Source of the DNA: Aestuariivirga litoralis
Lineage (GTDB): Bacteria; Pseudomonadota; Alphaproteobacteria; Rhizobiales; Aestuariivirgaceae
Assembly: GCF_003234965.1 (NCBI RefSeq)
Contig: NZ_QKVK01000006.1
Span: forward strand, 246,175 to 310,174
Length of the DNA stretch: 64,000 nt
Direction: 5' to 3'
Under the pieces are notes generated by a model. That model was not told where the DNA came from. It made no database searches and saw nothing but the letters and a program-made list of their open reading frames with translations. The translations under genes and the position numbers were made by a program. Every line of letters starts with the position of its first letter. Position 1 is the first letter of the stretch. This document shows positions 57,943-64,000 of this stretch, piece after piece.

Positions 57943-58556
57943 GCGAACTTGCCCTGCTCGGCAATATCCGGCCCGAGGAGTGTCTCGCCCGGCTGCAGTC
58001 CAGAAATTCTAACTTCCTGAGCGACCTCCTCCACCGCATCAATGCTAGGGAGGACCTGAGCTTCACTTGGTACACGCCCGTTCCTCGACTGCAGCAAGCG
58101 CTTGAGGCGAACCGCCGCAACCTCGATGCGCTGCCAGACGAGGCCGACATCGAGCAACTCTTGGAGCCCGTGCGGAAGGCGCTCTCGACGTGCTCGGAGA
58201 AGGCGGTACGCCGCTATGCGGCTCAGCTGATCGGATCATTCCCGAATGCCAGCCTTACCGATCCCGAGACCTACATGGCGGCGCTGGTGTTTGACCTCCT
58301 CGACTGCAAGATCCCCGATGCCATCCTGCTGCTCACCTGCCAGGAGATCAGGCGCACCTCGCGATTTGTCCCGACCATCTCTGAGGTGCTTCAGATGGCC
58401 CAACGTTACAGCGACCAGTGGCACGAGATACTGGCCATCCCAAGCGCACTTCCCCGCACTCGCGAGAGGCTTCAGTACGCCGTGCGGTGCGCCGAGCAGA
58501 CCCTCGAGCACGTCCTCGAGCATGGCCACAAACCCCCGGAAGGGACGCGAGCATGA
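57939..58556 (+). CDS. Element protein in replication-partner (lambda P) position
   Basis: A 205-residue, mostly helical, soluble protein. It contains SRFVPTISEVLQMAQR-like sequence (about residues 143-157), which resembles phage proteins found after replication initiators. It overlaps the initiator stop in ATGA. By position it could be a helicase loader, but there is no sequence proof. Confidence 0.65.
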   Translation: MSELALLGNIRPEECLARLQSRNSNFLSDLLHRINAREDLSFTWYTPVPRLQQALEANRRNLDALPDEADIEQLLEPVRKALSTCSEKAVRRYAAQLIGSFPNASLTDPETYMAALVFDLLDCKIPDAILLLTCQEIRRTSRFVPTISEVLQMAQRYSDQWHEILAIPSALPRTRERLQYAVRCAEQTLEHVLEHGHKPPEGTRA

Positions 58557-58624
58557 CAATTCCGCCTCCACGGCGGACGACCCCGCCACCGCGCTTGTGC
58601 GGCGGCACAACCAAGGAGCCTGCA

Positions 58625-59281
58625 ATGAATGTGTTGTCCATCCTGAAGAGCGTCCGCACTGCGGCGCAGTTCGAAGAGACTATCCCCAAGATTGATGCCG
58701 ACCTCCGCCAAGCCGAGGCAAACCTTACAGCCCTAAAGGGGCAGCGCGAGGGCGTCATCTTTGACGGTGGCGAGGCTGCCCTGTCCAAGCTGCTGGCGGA
58801 AATCAAGGATGCGGAGATGCGGGTGGAAACCCTGCATATCGCCCTGGACGGCGCCCGCCGCCGCGCGGCCGAAGCCGAAGCCAACGAGAAGAACTCCAAA
58901 CTCGAAGCCCGCCACCGGGAGGCGCAGAGGCTGCCGGCCGAGGAACGTAGACTCTTGAAACAGTGGCACACTGCAGCCTACAAGCTCGCCGACCTCACTG
59001 ACCAAGTTGCCGCGGTGCAGAAGACCATCGCCGCCGAAAATTCCTTCATGGCCAGTGAAGGCCGCCGCGACCTGGAGCTGCCCACGGCCGCCGCAGAGGT
59101 CAGCGCCAAGCGCCGTGCGATGTGGGAGCGCCACTATGCCGGCAACCGCCACCGCCCGGTCAACCCGCCCCAGCCTATCGGTCTCAACGTGGCCCACGAG
59201 ACCCGCATCACCGGCTACTATCCCAGGCCCTTGAACGACGACGGGGTGCTGCCGGCCCAGCCCTTGACCCTTCTGGACTGA
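58625..59281 (+). CDS. Coiled-coil element protein
   Basis: A 218-residue protein rich in A, E, K and R with long heptad-like helices (DADLRQAEANLTALKGQREG, then EAEANEKNSKLEARHREAQR), followed by a Pro-rich C-terminus. ATG 58625 has AAGGAG 8 bp upstream; an in-frame ATG at 58553 overlapping the previous stop would add 24 residues. Function unknown. Confidence 0.65.
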   Translation: MNVLSILKSVRTAAQFEETIPKIDADLRQAEANLTALKGQREGVIFDGGEAALSKLLAEIKDAEMRVETLHIALDGARRRAAEAEANEKNSKLEARHREAQRLPAEERRLLKQWHTAAYKLADLTDQVAAVQKTIAAENSFMASEGRRDLELPTAAAEVSAKRRAMWERHYAGNRHRPVNPPQPIGLNVAHETRITGYYPRPLNDDGVLPAQPLTLLD

Positions 59282-59283
59282 TC

Positions 59284-59955
59284 ATGGCGCGCGTGCGGCA
59301 GCAACAGGATGATCGGGCGCGGCGGTTAGCCGTCGCGCTCGCGTCCTTCTGCCGTGCGCAGGCCGGCTTGCCCCTGCAGGCCGTTGCCGAATCCACTGAG
59401 TGCCTTTCCCTCGCTTCGGTGTTGCTGACCCTTGCCCAGACTGAGAAGCCCCTACAGCGCCACCGCAAGCCCGCCGGCAGGCATCCCGTGCATGATCGGG
59501 CGTTCGCCAAGGCTGCGCTTCTCGACTTCGCCGTCCGAGACCCCGATGGCATGGCCCATCAAGCGGCACTGATCCGGGAGTTGGAGCGGCGGTTCGAGGC
59601 TTCAGGCCATGCGATGCCGGGCGAGACCTGGATGAAGCAGACCGTGCGGGAGTTCCAGGCGGAGGCAGACACCTTCGAGATGGACGCCGCCGCCACCTTC
59701 GCCGCGTCCCAGACATTGCAAGGCATCTTCGGAGACTTGGGCGACTTCCTCCGGTTCCGCCGCGCCAAGACCCGTGCTTCGCAGTTGTGGCAGGATAATT
59801 CTGAACTGAGGGCGCAATTCACCTCACCTGAAAAGCTGCTCGAAGCCGCATTCCACAACGGTTCTACTCCGACTTGCGAGGCGCCTATTCGCGCCCATTC
59901 GCGCCTAGCGCACCGCCGCGATGTGATGCCTACTGCGAACACCAAGAGGAGATGA
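59284..59955 (+). CDS. Uncharacterised element protein
   Basis: A 223-residue soluble, helical, basic protein starting 2 bp after the previous stop. The centre (WMKQTVREFQAEADTFEMDA) looks like a folded helical domain; the C-terminal tail is basic. No family recognised. Confidence 0.6.
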   Translation: MARVRQQQDDRARRLAVALASFCRAQAGLPLQAVAESTECLSLASVLLTLAQTEKPLQRHRKPAGRHPVHDRAFAKAALLDFAVRDPDGMAHQAALIRELERRFEASGHAMPGETWMKQTVREFQAEADTFEMDAAATFAASQTLQGIFGDLGDFLRFRRAKTRASQLWQDNSELRAQFTSPEKLLEAAFHNGSTPTCEAPIRAHSRLAHRRDVMPTANTKRR

Positions 59956-59959
59956 ACCC

Positions 59960-60295
59960 ATGAGCATGTTGTACGCCATAGCAATGGCCGCCGGCCTCGG
60001 AGACGAGAAGCCCGACACAGCGAAGCCGAACCCGGTCGCGACCAAACGGCAGGCAGCGGCGCCCATCCGACCTGCACCGGCCCCGATGATCGAGACGTCC
60101 GAGGCGAAAGCCTACCTCGCCACGCTCGCCAGCAATGGCCACAAGGTCAGCGAGGGCGAACGTCTCGCAATCCTTGCATACGGCGAAGCGTGGATGCGCA
60201 GCGCAGACATTCGTCAGGAGTTCAGCAGCTTCCCGGTGTTCGCGGCATACCAGCGCGCGAGGAAGCGCAACGCCTTCAAGATTCTCGGGCAGTGA
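59960..60295 (+). CDS. Uncharacterised element protein
   Basis: A 111-residue protein with a Pro/Ala-rich middle and a helical C-terminal part (YLATLASNGHKVSEGERLAI). GAGGAG lies about 10 bp upstream of ATG 59960, and it begins 4 bp after the preceding gene, so it is the last gene of the 55.9-60.3 kb run. Function unknown. Confidence 0.6.
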   Translation: MSMLYAIAMAAGLGDEKPDTAKPNPVATKRQAAAPIRPAPAPMIETSEAKAYLATLASNGHKVSEGERLAILAYGEAWMRSADIRQEFSSFPVFAAYQRARKRNAFKILGQ

Positions 60296-60573
60296 CCGAG
60301 TGGTGTGGAGAGGCCCTCACAAGAAGCACATGCGGTGGCATCCCCTGCCGCGTGGCAAGGAGGCCGGTTGTTTCATTGCTTTCGCAGCCGGCCTCCGTCT
60401 CTCACTCTGCCGCTTGTGCCTTCGCCCGTGGCTCTAGGAGGGCATAGGGGGGTGCCCCTACCGAAGGTACTAGGAAGCGAAAACAACTTTTGCGGTTAGT
60501 TCGACCCGCGCCACTGCGATAGCGCCAGAGTTTCCAAGACGGTTACGTTACACAAAGAGGCTACAGGCCACCC
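60296..60573. other. 278 bp intergenic region with hairpins before the terminase-like gene
   Basis: No convincing gene. A 9 bp inverted repeat (GGAGGCCGG at 60359-60367 with CCGGCCTCC at 60388-60396) could form a terminator-like hairpin. At 60438-60500 there is a cluster of short palindromes (GGGG-TG-CCCC, TACC-GAA-GGTA) followed by A-rich sequence. Its place just upstream of a candidate small terminase gene makes it a possible packaging (cos/pac) region. Confidence 0.35.
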
Positions 60574-61167
60574 ATGCCCGGCATCACAACCACGGAGCTT
60601 TCCCGTCGAATTGGCCGATCTCGAGCCGCCATCCTCAATCTTGCCCGAAACGGTACCATCCCCCGAAATGGTGATGGCACATTTGACGAAGCCGCGGTCC
60701 GCTACGCATACGGCCGAAACACCCATCCCGCTTGGCGCAAACCCCTGACGCCGGCAGATGGTGCCGCAGTCCAGCCAAGGAATGACTCACCCCCGACGGA
60801 TGATGGCGCCCGCGATCCTGACACCCTGATACGCCGCGTGCTAGCAGACGAAGGGCGCCGGCTCGAGGGCGTCATTAGCCACGACGATGCACGCACGGCC
60901 GAGGCGATCCTTCGCTGCCGTAAGCTTGCCCAGGAGATCGCCGCAACCGAGCGGGAATACATCGCCAAGGCGCCCGTGCAGCGGCATATCGAGACGGCCT
61001 TCAATGCGCTGTGTGCTGAGACCCAGGCACTGCCGGCGCGATATGGGGCGCAGATGGCAGCCGAAATCCGATGCGACCGCTCTATGCTGGAAGAGGTGCT
61101 TGGCAAAGTCATTGACGACTTCATCGCCGGTCTATCCCCACCGACGACTAGACCTATCCCATACTAA
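60574..61167 (+). CDS. Candidate Nu1-type phage terminase small subunit
   Basis: A 197-residue protein. It begins with a short HTH (ITTTELSRRIGRSRAAILNLA ... GTIPRNGDGTFDEAAVRYAY), the pattern seen in lambda Nu1-like small terminases. The C-terminal helical region has AKAPVQRHIETAFNALCAET, then QALPARYGAQMAAEI, which resembles the oligomerisation part of these proteins. The identification is by motif and is moderate. No large subunit follows, so if real it would redirect a helper phage's packaging. Confidence 0.6.
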   Translation: MPGITTTELSRRIGRSRAAILNLARNGTIPRNGDGTFDEAAVRYAYGRNTHPAWRKPLTPADGAAVQPRNDSPPTDDGARDPDTLIRRVLADEGRRLEGVISHDDARTAEAILRCRKLAQEIAATEREYIAKAPVQRHIETAFNALCAETQALPARYGAQMAAEIRCDRSMLEEVLGKVIDDFIAGLSPPTTRPIPY

Positions 61168-61229
61168 CCCCTTTGGCCCGTTTTGTGCGGCAAGACGTTG
61201 TTCATGGCGAACCTTCCCCCTGGCGTAAG

Positions 61230-61934
61230 TTATATGGCACGAGATCCGATGCTTGAGTCACATTGCCTCATTAATTCTGCCGGCCACTCAAGCTTTAAAT
61301 TTCGGAACTCCCCGATCAATTCCGCTGCTTGACAAGAGACAAGGCAGCCATATTGAAATATTCTACCCCAATCGGTGTCGTTCAGTTCAAGTTGGAGATG
61401 TAAGAGAACTCCAGACGGGTTGAGAGCAAAATGCCGGCGGAGCGACAAGGCCGAGGGGTGGGCGGCTTGTGTCGAGAGCAAACAATAGATCTGATAAACT
61501 TCCTGGAGGTCGGCGAGGTCCGCGACTTCCTTGGGTGTGAGTCTTCTTCTCTCAACTTTCGACATATTACTCGTCTCGCGCACGAGGATCAGGTCGTCGG
61601 GGCAGTATCCTAATTGCTCAGAGAGACTCTCAACTATCTGCTTGGCAAGAACGTGTCGGTTGTGCGCCTCATCTCGCCGCACCAGTTGGAAAAACTCCGG
61701 GCGTCTTACAATCGCACCCGACCAGAACAATGTCTCCATCGCTGAACGGAGGATTATCTCTGCCTCAAGCGCGAAGTTCTTTTCATGTAGGGTTGAGATT
61801 GAAAGGAGGAGCGAAGCAACTCTGCATGAGGCCGCCGCAAAGAGCTTAGGTTCGGGTTCCAAGTCAACCTGAAGAACGCTCAGTTCCCTGATTAATTGAG
61901 CGCGAGCCTCTTCAAAAATTGTTTGTGGGTTCAC
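61230..61934 (-). CDS. DUF5677-like helical protein
   Basis: A 234-residue soluble, all-helical protein with the block FALEAEIILRSAMETLFWSG and conserved His/Asp-containing helices (RDEAHNRHVLAKQIVE), reminiscent of the DUF5677 family of uncharacterised and defence-island proteins. It overlaps the stop of the small ribbon-helix-helix gene by 4 bp and is the second gene of that pair. Codon use is less GC-rich than the chromosome. Confidence 0.6.
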   Translation of the reverse strand: MNPQTIFEEARAQLIRELSVLQVDLEPEPKLFAAASCRVASLLLSISTLHEKNFALEAEIILRSAMETLFWSGAIVRRPEFFQLVRRDEAHNRHVLAKQIVESLSEQLGYCPDDLILVRETSNMSKVERRRLTPKEVADLADLQEVYQIYCLLSTQAAHPSALSLRRHFALNPSGVLLHLQLELNDTDWGRIFQYGCLVSCQAAELIGEFRNLKLEWPAELMRQCDSSIGSRAI

Positions 61935-62119
61935 GTTCGGCCTTTGTTGAGCGCGACTTCAATCAATTGGCGAATAGCTTCAGAGCGTGAAAGATCGTTC
62001 TTGTTCGCCCAGACATCAATCTTGGTAACAAGCTCTTCGGAAAGGCGTGCGCCATACATGCGCGTTGTGCCAGTCTTTGGCCGCCCAGGTTTTCGTTTAG
62101 CAAATATTGACTTCATCAT
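61931..62119 (-). CDS. Small ribbon-helix-helix DNA-binding protein
   Basis: A 62-residue protein: basic AT-hook-like N-terminus (KRKPGRPKTGTTRMYGARLS) followed by the ribbon-helix-helix fold (ELVTKIDVWANKNDLSRSEA). Its stop overlaps the next gene (ATGA), the classic order of antitoxin then toxin. It probably represses its own operon. Two adjacent ATGs are possible starts. Confidence 0.75.
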   Translation of the reverse strand: MMKSIFAKRKPGRPKTGTTRMYGARLSEELVTKIDVWANKNDLSRSEAIRQLIEVALNKGRT

Positions 62120-62204
62120 GATTTGCGTTTAGCATAAATGCGAGCCGGAAGGAAGGTGGTGCTTCCTACCGGCCCTAACCCTGACAACCTGTGTGGAGGC
62201 CATC

Positions 62205-62492
62205 ATGGCTGATTCCGACAATACCCTGTCTATGCCTGACAGCCGAGAGGAAGCAATTGCCAGCATCGGCGCGATGATTGAGCGCCTGGTTCTGGACCTC
62301 GAAAGCGAGGGGTACCGCATCCACGCCGACTACCTTGGGGAGGGCTACTACATCGGTTTTCCTCGCCCACTCCCTATGGATGGCGCGCTTTCGCGCTTCA
62401 ATAAAGCGCTCCAGATTGATCCTGATTTGTCCCGGGCAATCTTAGGCTACCTGATCATTCATCGTCCGGCACCTGAAACCCTTGCGAGCTAG
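62205..62492 (+). CDS. Small acidic uncharacterised protein
   Basis: A 95-residue acidic protein with predicted alpha/beta structure (IGAMIERLVLDLESEGYRIH, then LGEGYYIGFPRPL). TGGAGG lies 6 bp upstream of ATG 62205, a strong ribosome site. It is divergent from the ribbon-helix-helix gene with an 85 bp gap. No family recognised. Confidence 0.6.
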   Translation: MADSDNTLSMPDSREEAIASIGAMIERLVLDLESEGYRIHADYLGEGYYIGFPRPLPMDGALSRFNKALQIDPDLSRAILGYLIIHRPAPETLAS

Positions 62493-62543
62493 ACCAAACT
62501 TCGACGGACTACGCCACCCAGACCACAATCTGGGTGGCGATTG

Positions 62544-62936
62544 TCACTTATCGCAGGGGTATGCCTCCTGAAGAGCTTGACCCACCACCATGTGAGCCTC
62601 CTGCTGGGGCGCCAGTTTGTGGGTGTCGATCCACTGCATAACTGTCACCACCAACTGAACCTGACTTCCGCCAGCCTTCTCCGGATCCCAATGAAATCCG
62701 TGGTCTGCCTCCTCGCAGTCGAACGTATCAGCGATGCCTACAATGTAGCCGAGGCACGACCCCGCCTCGATACGGTCACCTCCACCGCCGCCCTGACGGA
62801 TCGTGTTGGTGCACAGGTTATAGAGCTGGCTAGCCAGGATATGATCCGTGTGCCTAGCAAGAGCCCCATCGCTTATGGCGGCAACTGTGAAAAGCGAGAG
62901 TGCTGAAACAGAAAGGCGAAGCACTTTGACAGACAT
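62544..62936 (-). CDS. Rap1a/Tai-like periplasmic immunity protein
   Basis: A 130-residue preprotein with a signal peptide (LRLSVSALSLFTVAAISDGA, cleavage before or near RHTDH) and four cysteines. The layout C-(x)~17-C-LGYIVGIADTF...QLVVTVMQWIDTH...VVGQALQEAYPC matches the Rap1a/Tai fold, whose best-studied members neutralise peptidoglycan amidase toxins of type VI systems; many homologues are orphans. No toxin or T6SS gene is nearby. Confidence 0.7.
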   Translation of the reverse strand: MSVKVLRLSVSALSLFTVAAISDGALARHTDHILASQLYNLCTNTIRQGGGGGDRIEAGSCLGYIVGIADTFDCEEADHGFHWDPEKAGGSQVQLVVTVMQWIDTHKLAPQQEAHMVVGQALQEAYPCDK

Positions 62937-63194
62937 TCTCCAGTCTCCAAAAAATATTCATCGCAAACCATATTGCAGTGCCTGATGACATTTTAAAGCT
63001 GATGAGCGCAATTTGACCTTGCTCAATATTCCGCAAGGGCAAGGAAGGGTCCGACGATAATGAGAAGTGCAGTTCTCCCACCCCATCTAAGCTAAACTCC
63101 CTGCCACCTGCTTTGCCCTGCAGATCGGTAAATCACGGACTCGCAGTGCGCGGCATGTCCTGAAGACATCTTGTGTCCGGGTGCTCGACGTCAT
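62937..63194. other. 258 bp without a supported gene, up to the IS end
   Basis: No convincing reading frame, RNA gene or att-like repeat is seen. The stretch is less GC-rich than the chromosome and should hold the promoter of the leftward Rap1a-like gene. It ends at the predicted inverted repeat of the IS. Confidence 0.4.
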
Positions 63195-64000
63195 TGACCT
63201 GCCACTGAGCTTTCATCCAGCAGCTTTTAGAGTCTTGGCCTGTCGTATGCCCGGTAGGGCGGGTTGAGCAACAGGCTGGCTTGCGGAGCTCCGGAGGGGT
63301 GTAGCGTGCCAGCCTGTTGCAGTGAACTTCGCGGCGAATGCCGCGTGCGTCTCGTAGGCCAGCGATGAGTGCGGCCTGTTGGTGTTGTAATCCTCGGCCC
63401 ACGCAGCGACCGCCTCCCGGGCCTAGGCGAGGGCAAAGGACAGAGTCTCGTTCAGCAGTTCGTCCCGCATCTTGCCGTTGAAACTCTCGACGTAACTGTT
63501 CTGCATTGGCTTGCCCGGCATGACATAGTGCCACTCGATCCGTTGATCCTTCGTCCAGGTGCAGATGGCGTGCGAGGTGAACTCGGTTCCGTTGTCGCTG
63601 ACGATCAGACCGGGCCTGCCTCCCCGTTCGAGGAGAGTGGTGAGTTCTCTGGCCACCCGATCACCGGAAGTTGAGGTGTCCGGGATGGCCGCCAAGCACT
63701 CGCGGGTGACGTCATCTACCACGTTGCGGATCCTGAACCGCCGGCCATTGGCCATCTGGTCATGCACGAAGTCTAGTGACCAGCGGGCATTCGGCTTCGC
63801 TTCCACAAGCAGGGGGGCCCTGACGCCAATGGCCCGCTTGCGGCCCTTGCGCTTGCGCACGCGCAGCCCTTCCTCCCGGTAGAGCCGTTGGATGCGGTTG
63901 ATGCCCGAGGGTTCGCTTTCCGCCGCAGCAGGATGAACGGCCCTCGGTAGTCGAACCTCCGGCGCTCATTGGCGAGGTCTCGCAGCCTCTCCCGGAGCTC
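63195..64000 (-). mobile_element. IS3-family insertion sequence, end visible, rest beyond window
   Basis: TGACCTGCCACTGAGC at 63195-63210 looks like an IS3-family terminal inverted repeat (TGACCTGCC start) and lies just after the end of the transposase frame. The transposase fragment occupies the rest. The other terminus and the target duplication are outside the window. Confidence 0.7.
63213..64000 (-). pseudogene. IS3-family transposase (orfB), disrupted and partial
   Basis: The DDE integrase core is clear in the frame 63423-63860: first Asp in WSLDFVHDQ, second in [11 protein letters not shown], Glu in [15 protein letters not shown]. The frame then hits a TAG at 63423-63425, but homologous sequence continues in the same frame (AWAEDYNTNRPHSSLAYET) to a TGA at 63213. 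Upstream the protein reads [16 protein letters not shown] in this frame, while the more N-terminal [14 protein letters not shown] lies in another frame, with the shift at about 63909-63928. One nonsense mutation plus one frameshift make it inactive. The true N-terminus is beyond the window. Confidence 0.85.

Larger units (their letters stand above)
53437..63194. mobile_element. Integrated phage-satellite-like element (right end not resolved)
   Basis: Starts at the tRNA-Val fragment and contains an integrase, an AlpA/excisionase-like gene, a TOPRIM protein, a replication initiator with internal iterons, a partner gene, small phage-type genes and a candidate small terminase subunit. Accessory genes follow: RHH/DUF5677-like, a Rap1a-like immunity protein and a small unknown. 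No capsid, portal, tail, lysis or large-terminase gene is seen. No second copy of the tRNA-Val 3' end appears before the window edge, so the element may end within 62.5-63.2 kb after rearrangement or continue past the IS. I set the limit at the IS boundary for convenience only. Confidence 0.65.

Noticed and set aside
63133..63534. 133-residue minus-strand frame at the IS end
   Set aside because: It is out of frame with the transposase; the true transposase C-terminus continues in the frame that ends at 63213 after an in-frame stop.

Overview
The window is high-GC DNA from an alphaproteobacterium, most like the Hyphomicrobiales (Rhizobiales) and relatives. Evidence for this is the complete 14-subunit nuo operon followed directly by birA and an RNase J gene, a BacA/SbmA peptide transporter, an aspartate/glutamate leucyltransferase, MipA, DUF2721 and DUF2092 genes, and many 1-4 bp start/stop overlaps. 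No species can be named from the sequence alone.

Layout. 1-10.4 kb: end of a Lys/Ala-rich protein; glyA with a histone-H1-like basic tail; a beta-hydroxyacid dehydrogenase; the tRNA-protein transferase bpt; a DMT exporter; two uncharacterised proteins; and a four-gene tetR-hlyD-ATPase-permease efflux operon with a likely operator over the tetR start. 10.6-13.8 kb: parC and a methyltransferase. 13.8-30.8 kb: one long leftward operon, nuoABCDEFGH-(small membrane ORF)-IJKLMN-birA-rnj, encoding complex I and, by translational overlap, biotin ligase and ribonuclease J. 30.8-31.5 kb is a 650 bp non-coding region between the start of nuo and a rightward gene.

31.5-46.4 kb is a distinctive accessory locus. 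It holds a tiny secreted Cys/Gly-rich protein, two tandem ~910-residue GT4 glycosyltransferases with unrecognised C-terminal halves, galE, two TPR-glycosyltransferase fusions and a TPR-sulfotransferase fusion. The TPR parts of two of these proteins share an unusual repeat with an R-(R/K)-W-W-L-P core, spaced 71 residues apart in the sulfotransferase. I read this as a surface-glycan or glycoprotein assembly and sulfation system; its target is unknown.

46.4-53.4 kb is ordinary chromosome: tRNA-Asp, RidA, an Rsm22-type methyltransferase, BacA, a GST, MipA, DUF2721, DUF2092 with a small partner, and a cupin.

53.4 kb to about 63.2 kb is an integrated element. It begins with the 3' half of a tRNA-Val(TAC) gene as attachment site, then a tyrosine integrase, an AlpA/excisionase-like protein, a TOPRIM/Spo11-like protein, and a replication-initiator-like gene that carries five 20 bp iterons and an A+T-rich stretch inside its own coding sequence, as in the phage lambda O/ori arrangement. 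A lambda-P-position gene, small phage-type proteins and a candidate Nu1-type small terminase subunit follow, with no capsid, tail, portal or large-terminase gene. This resembles a phage satellite (PICI-like), with cargo of a ribbon-helix-helix/DUF5677-like pair and a Rap1a/Tai-like immunity protein. The right attachment site was not found. From 63195 an IS3-family element, with its transposase broken by a frameshift and an in-frame stop, runs off the window.
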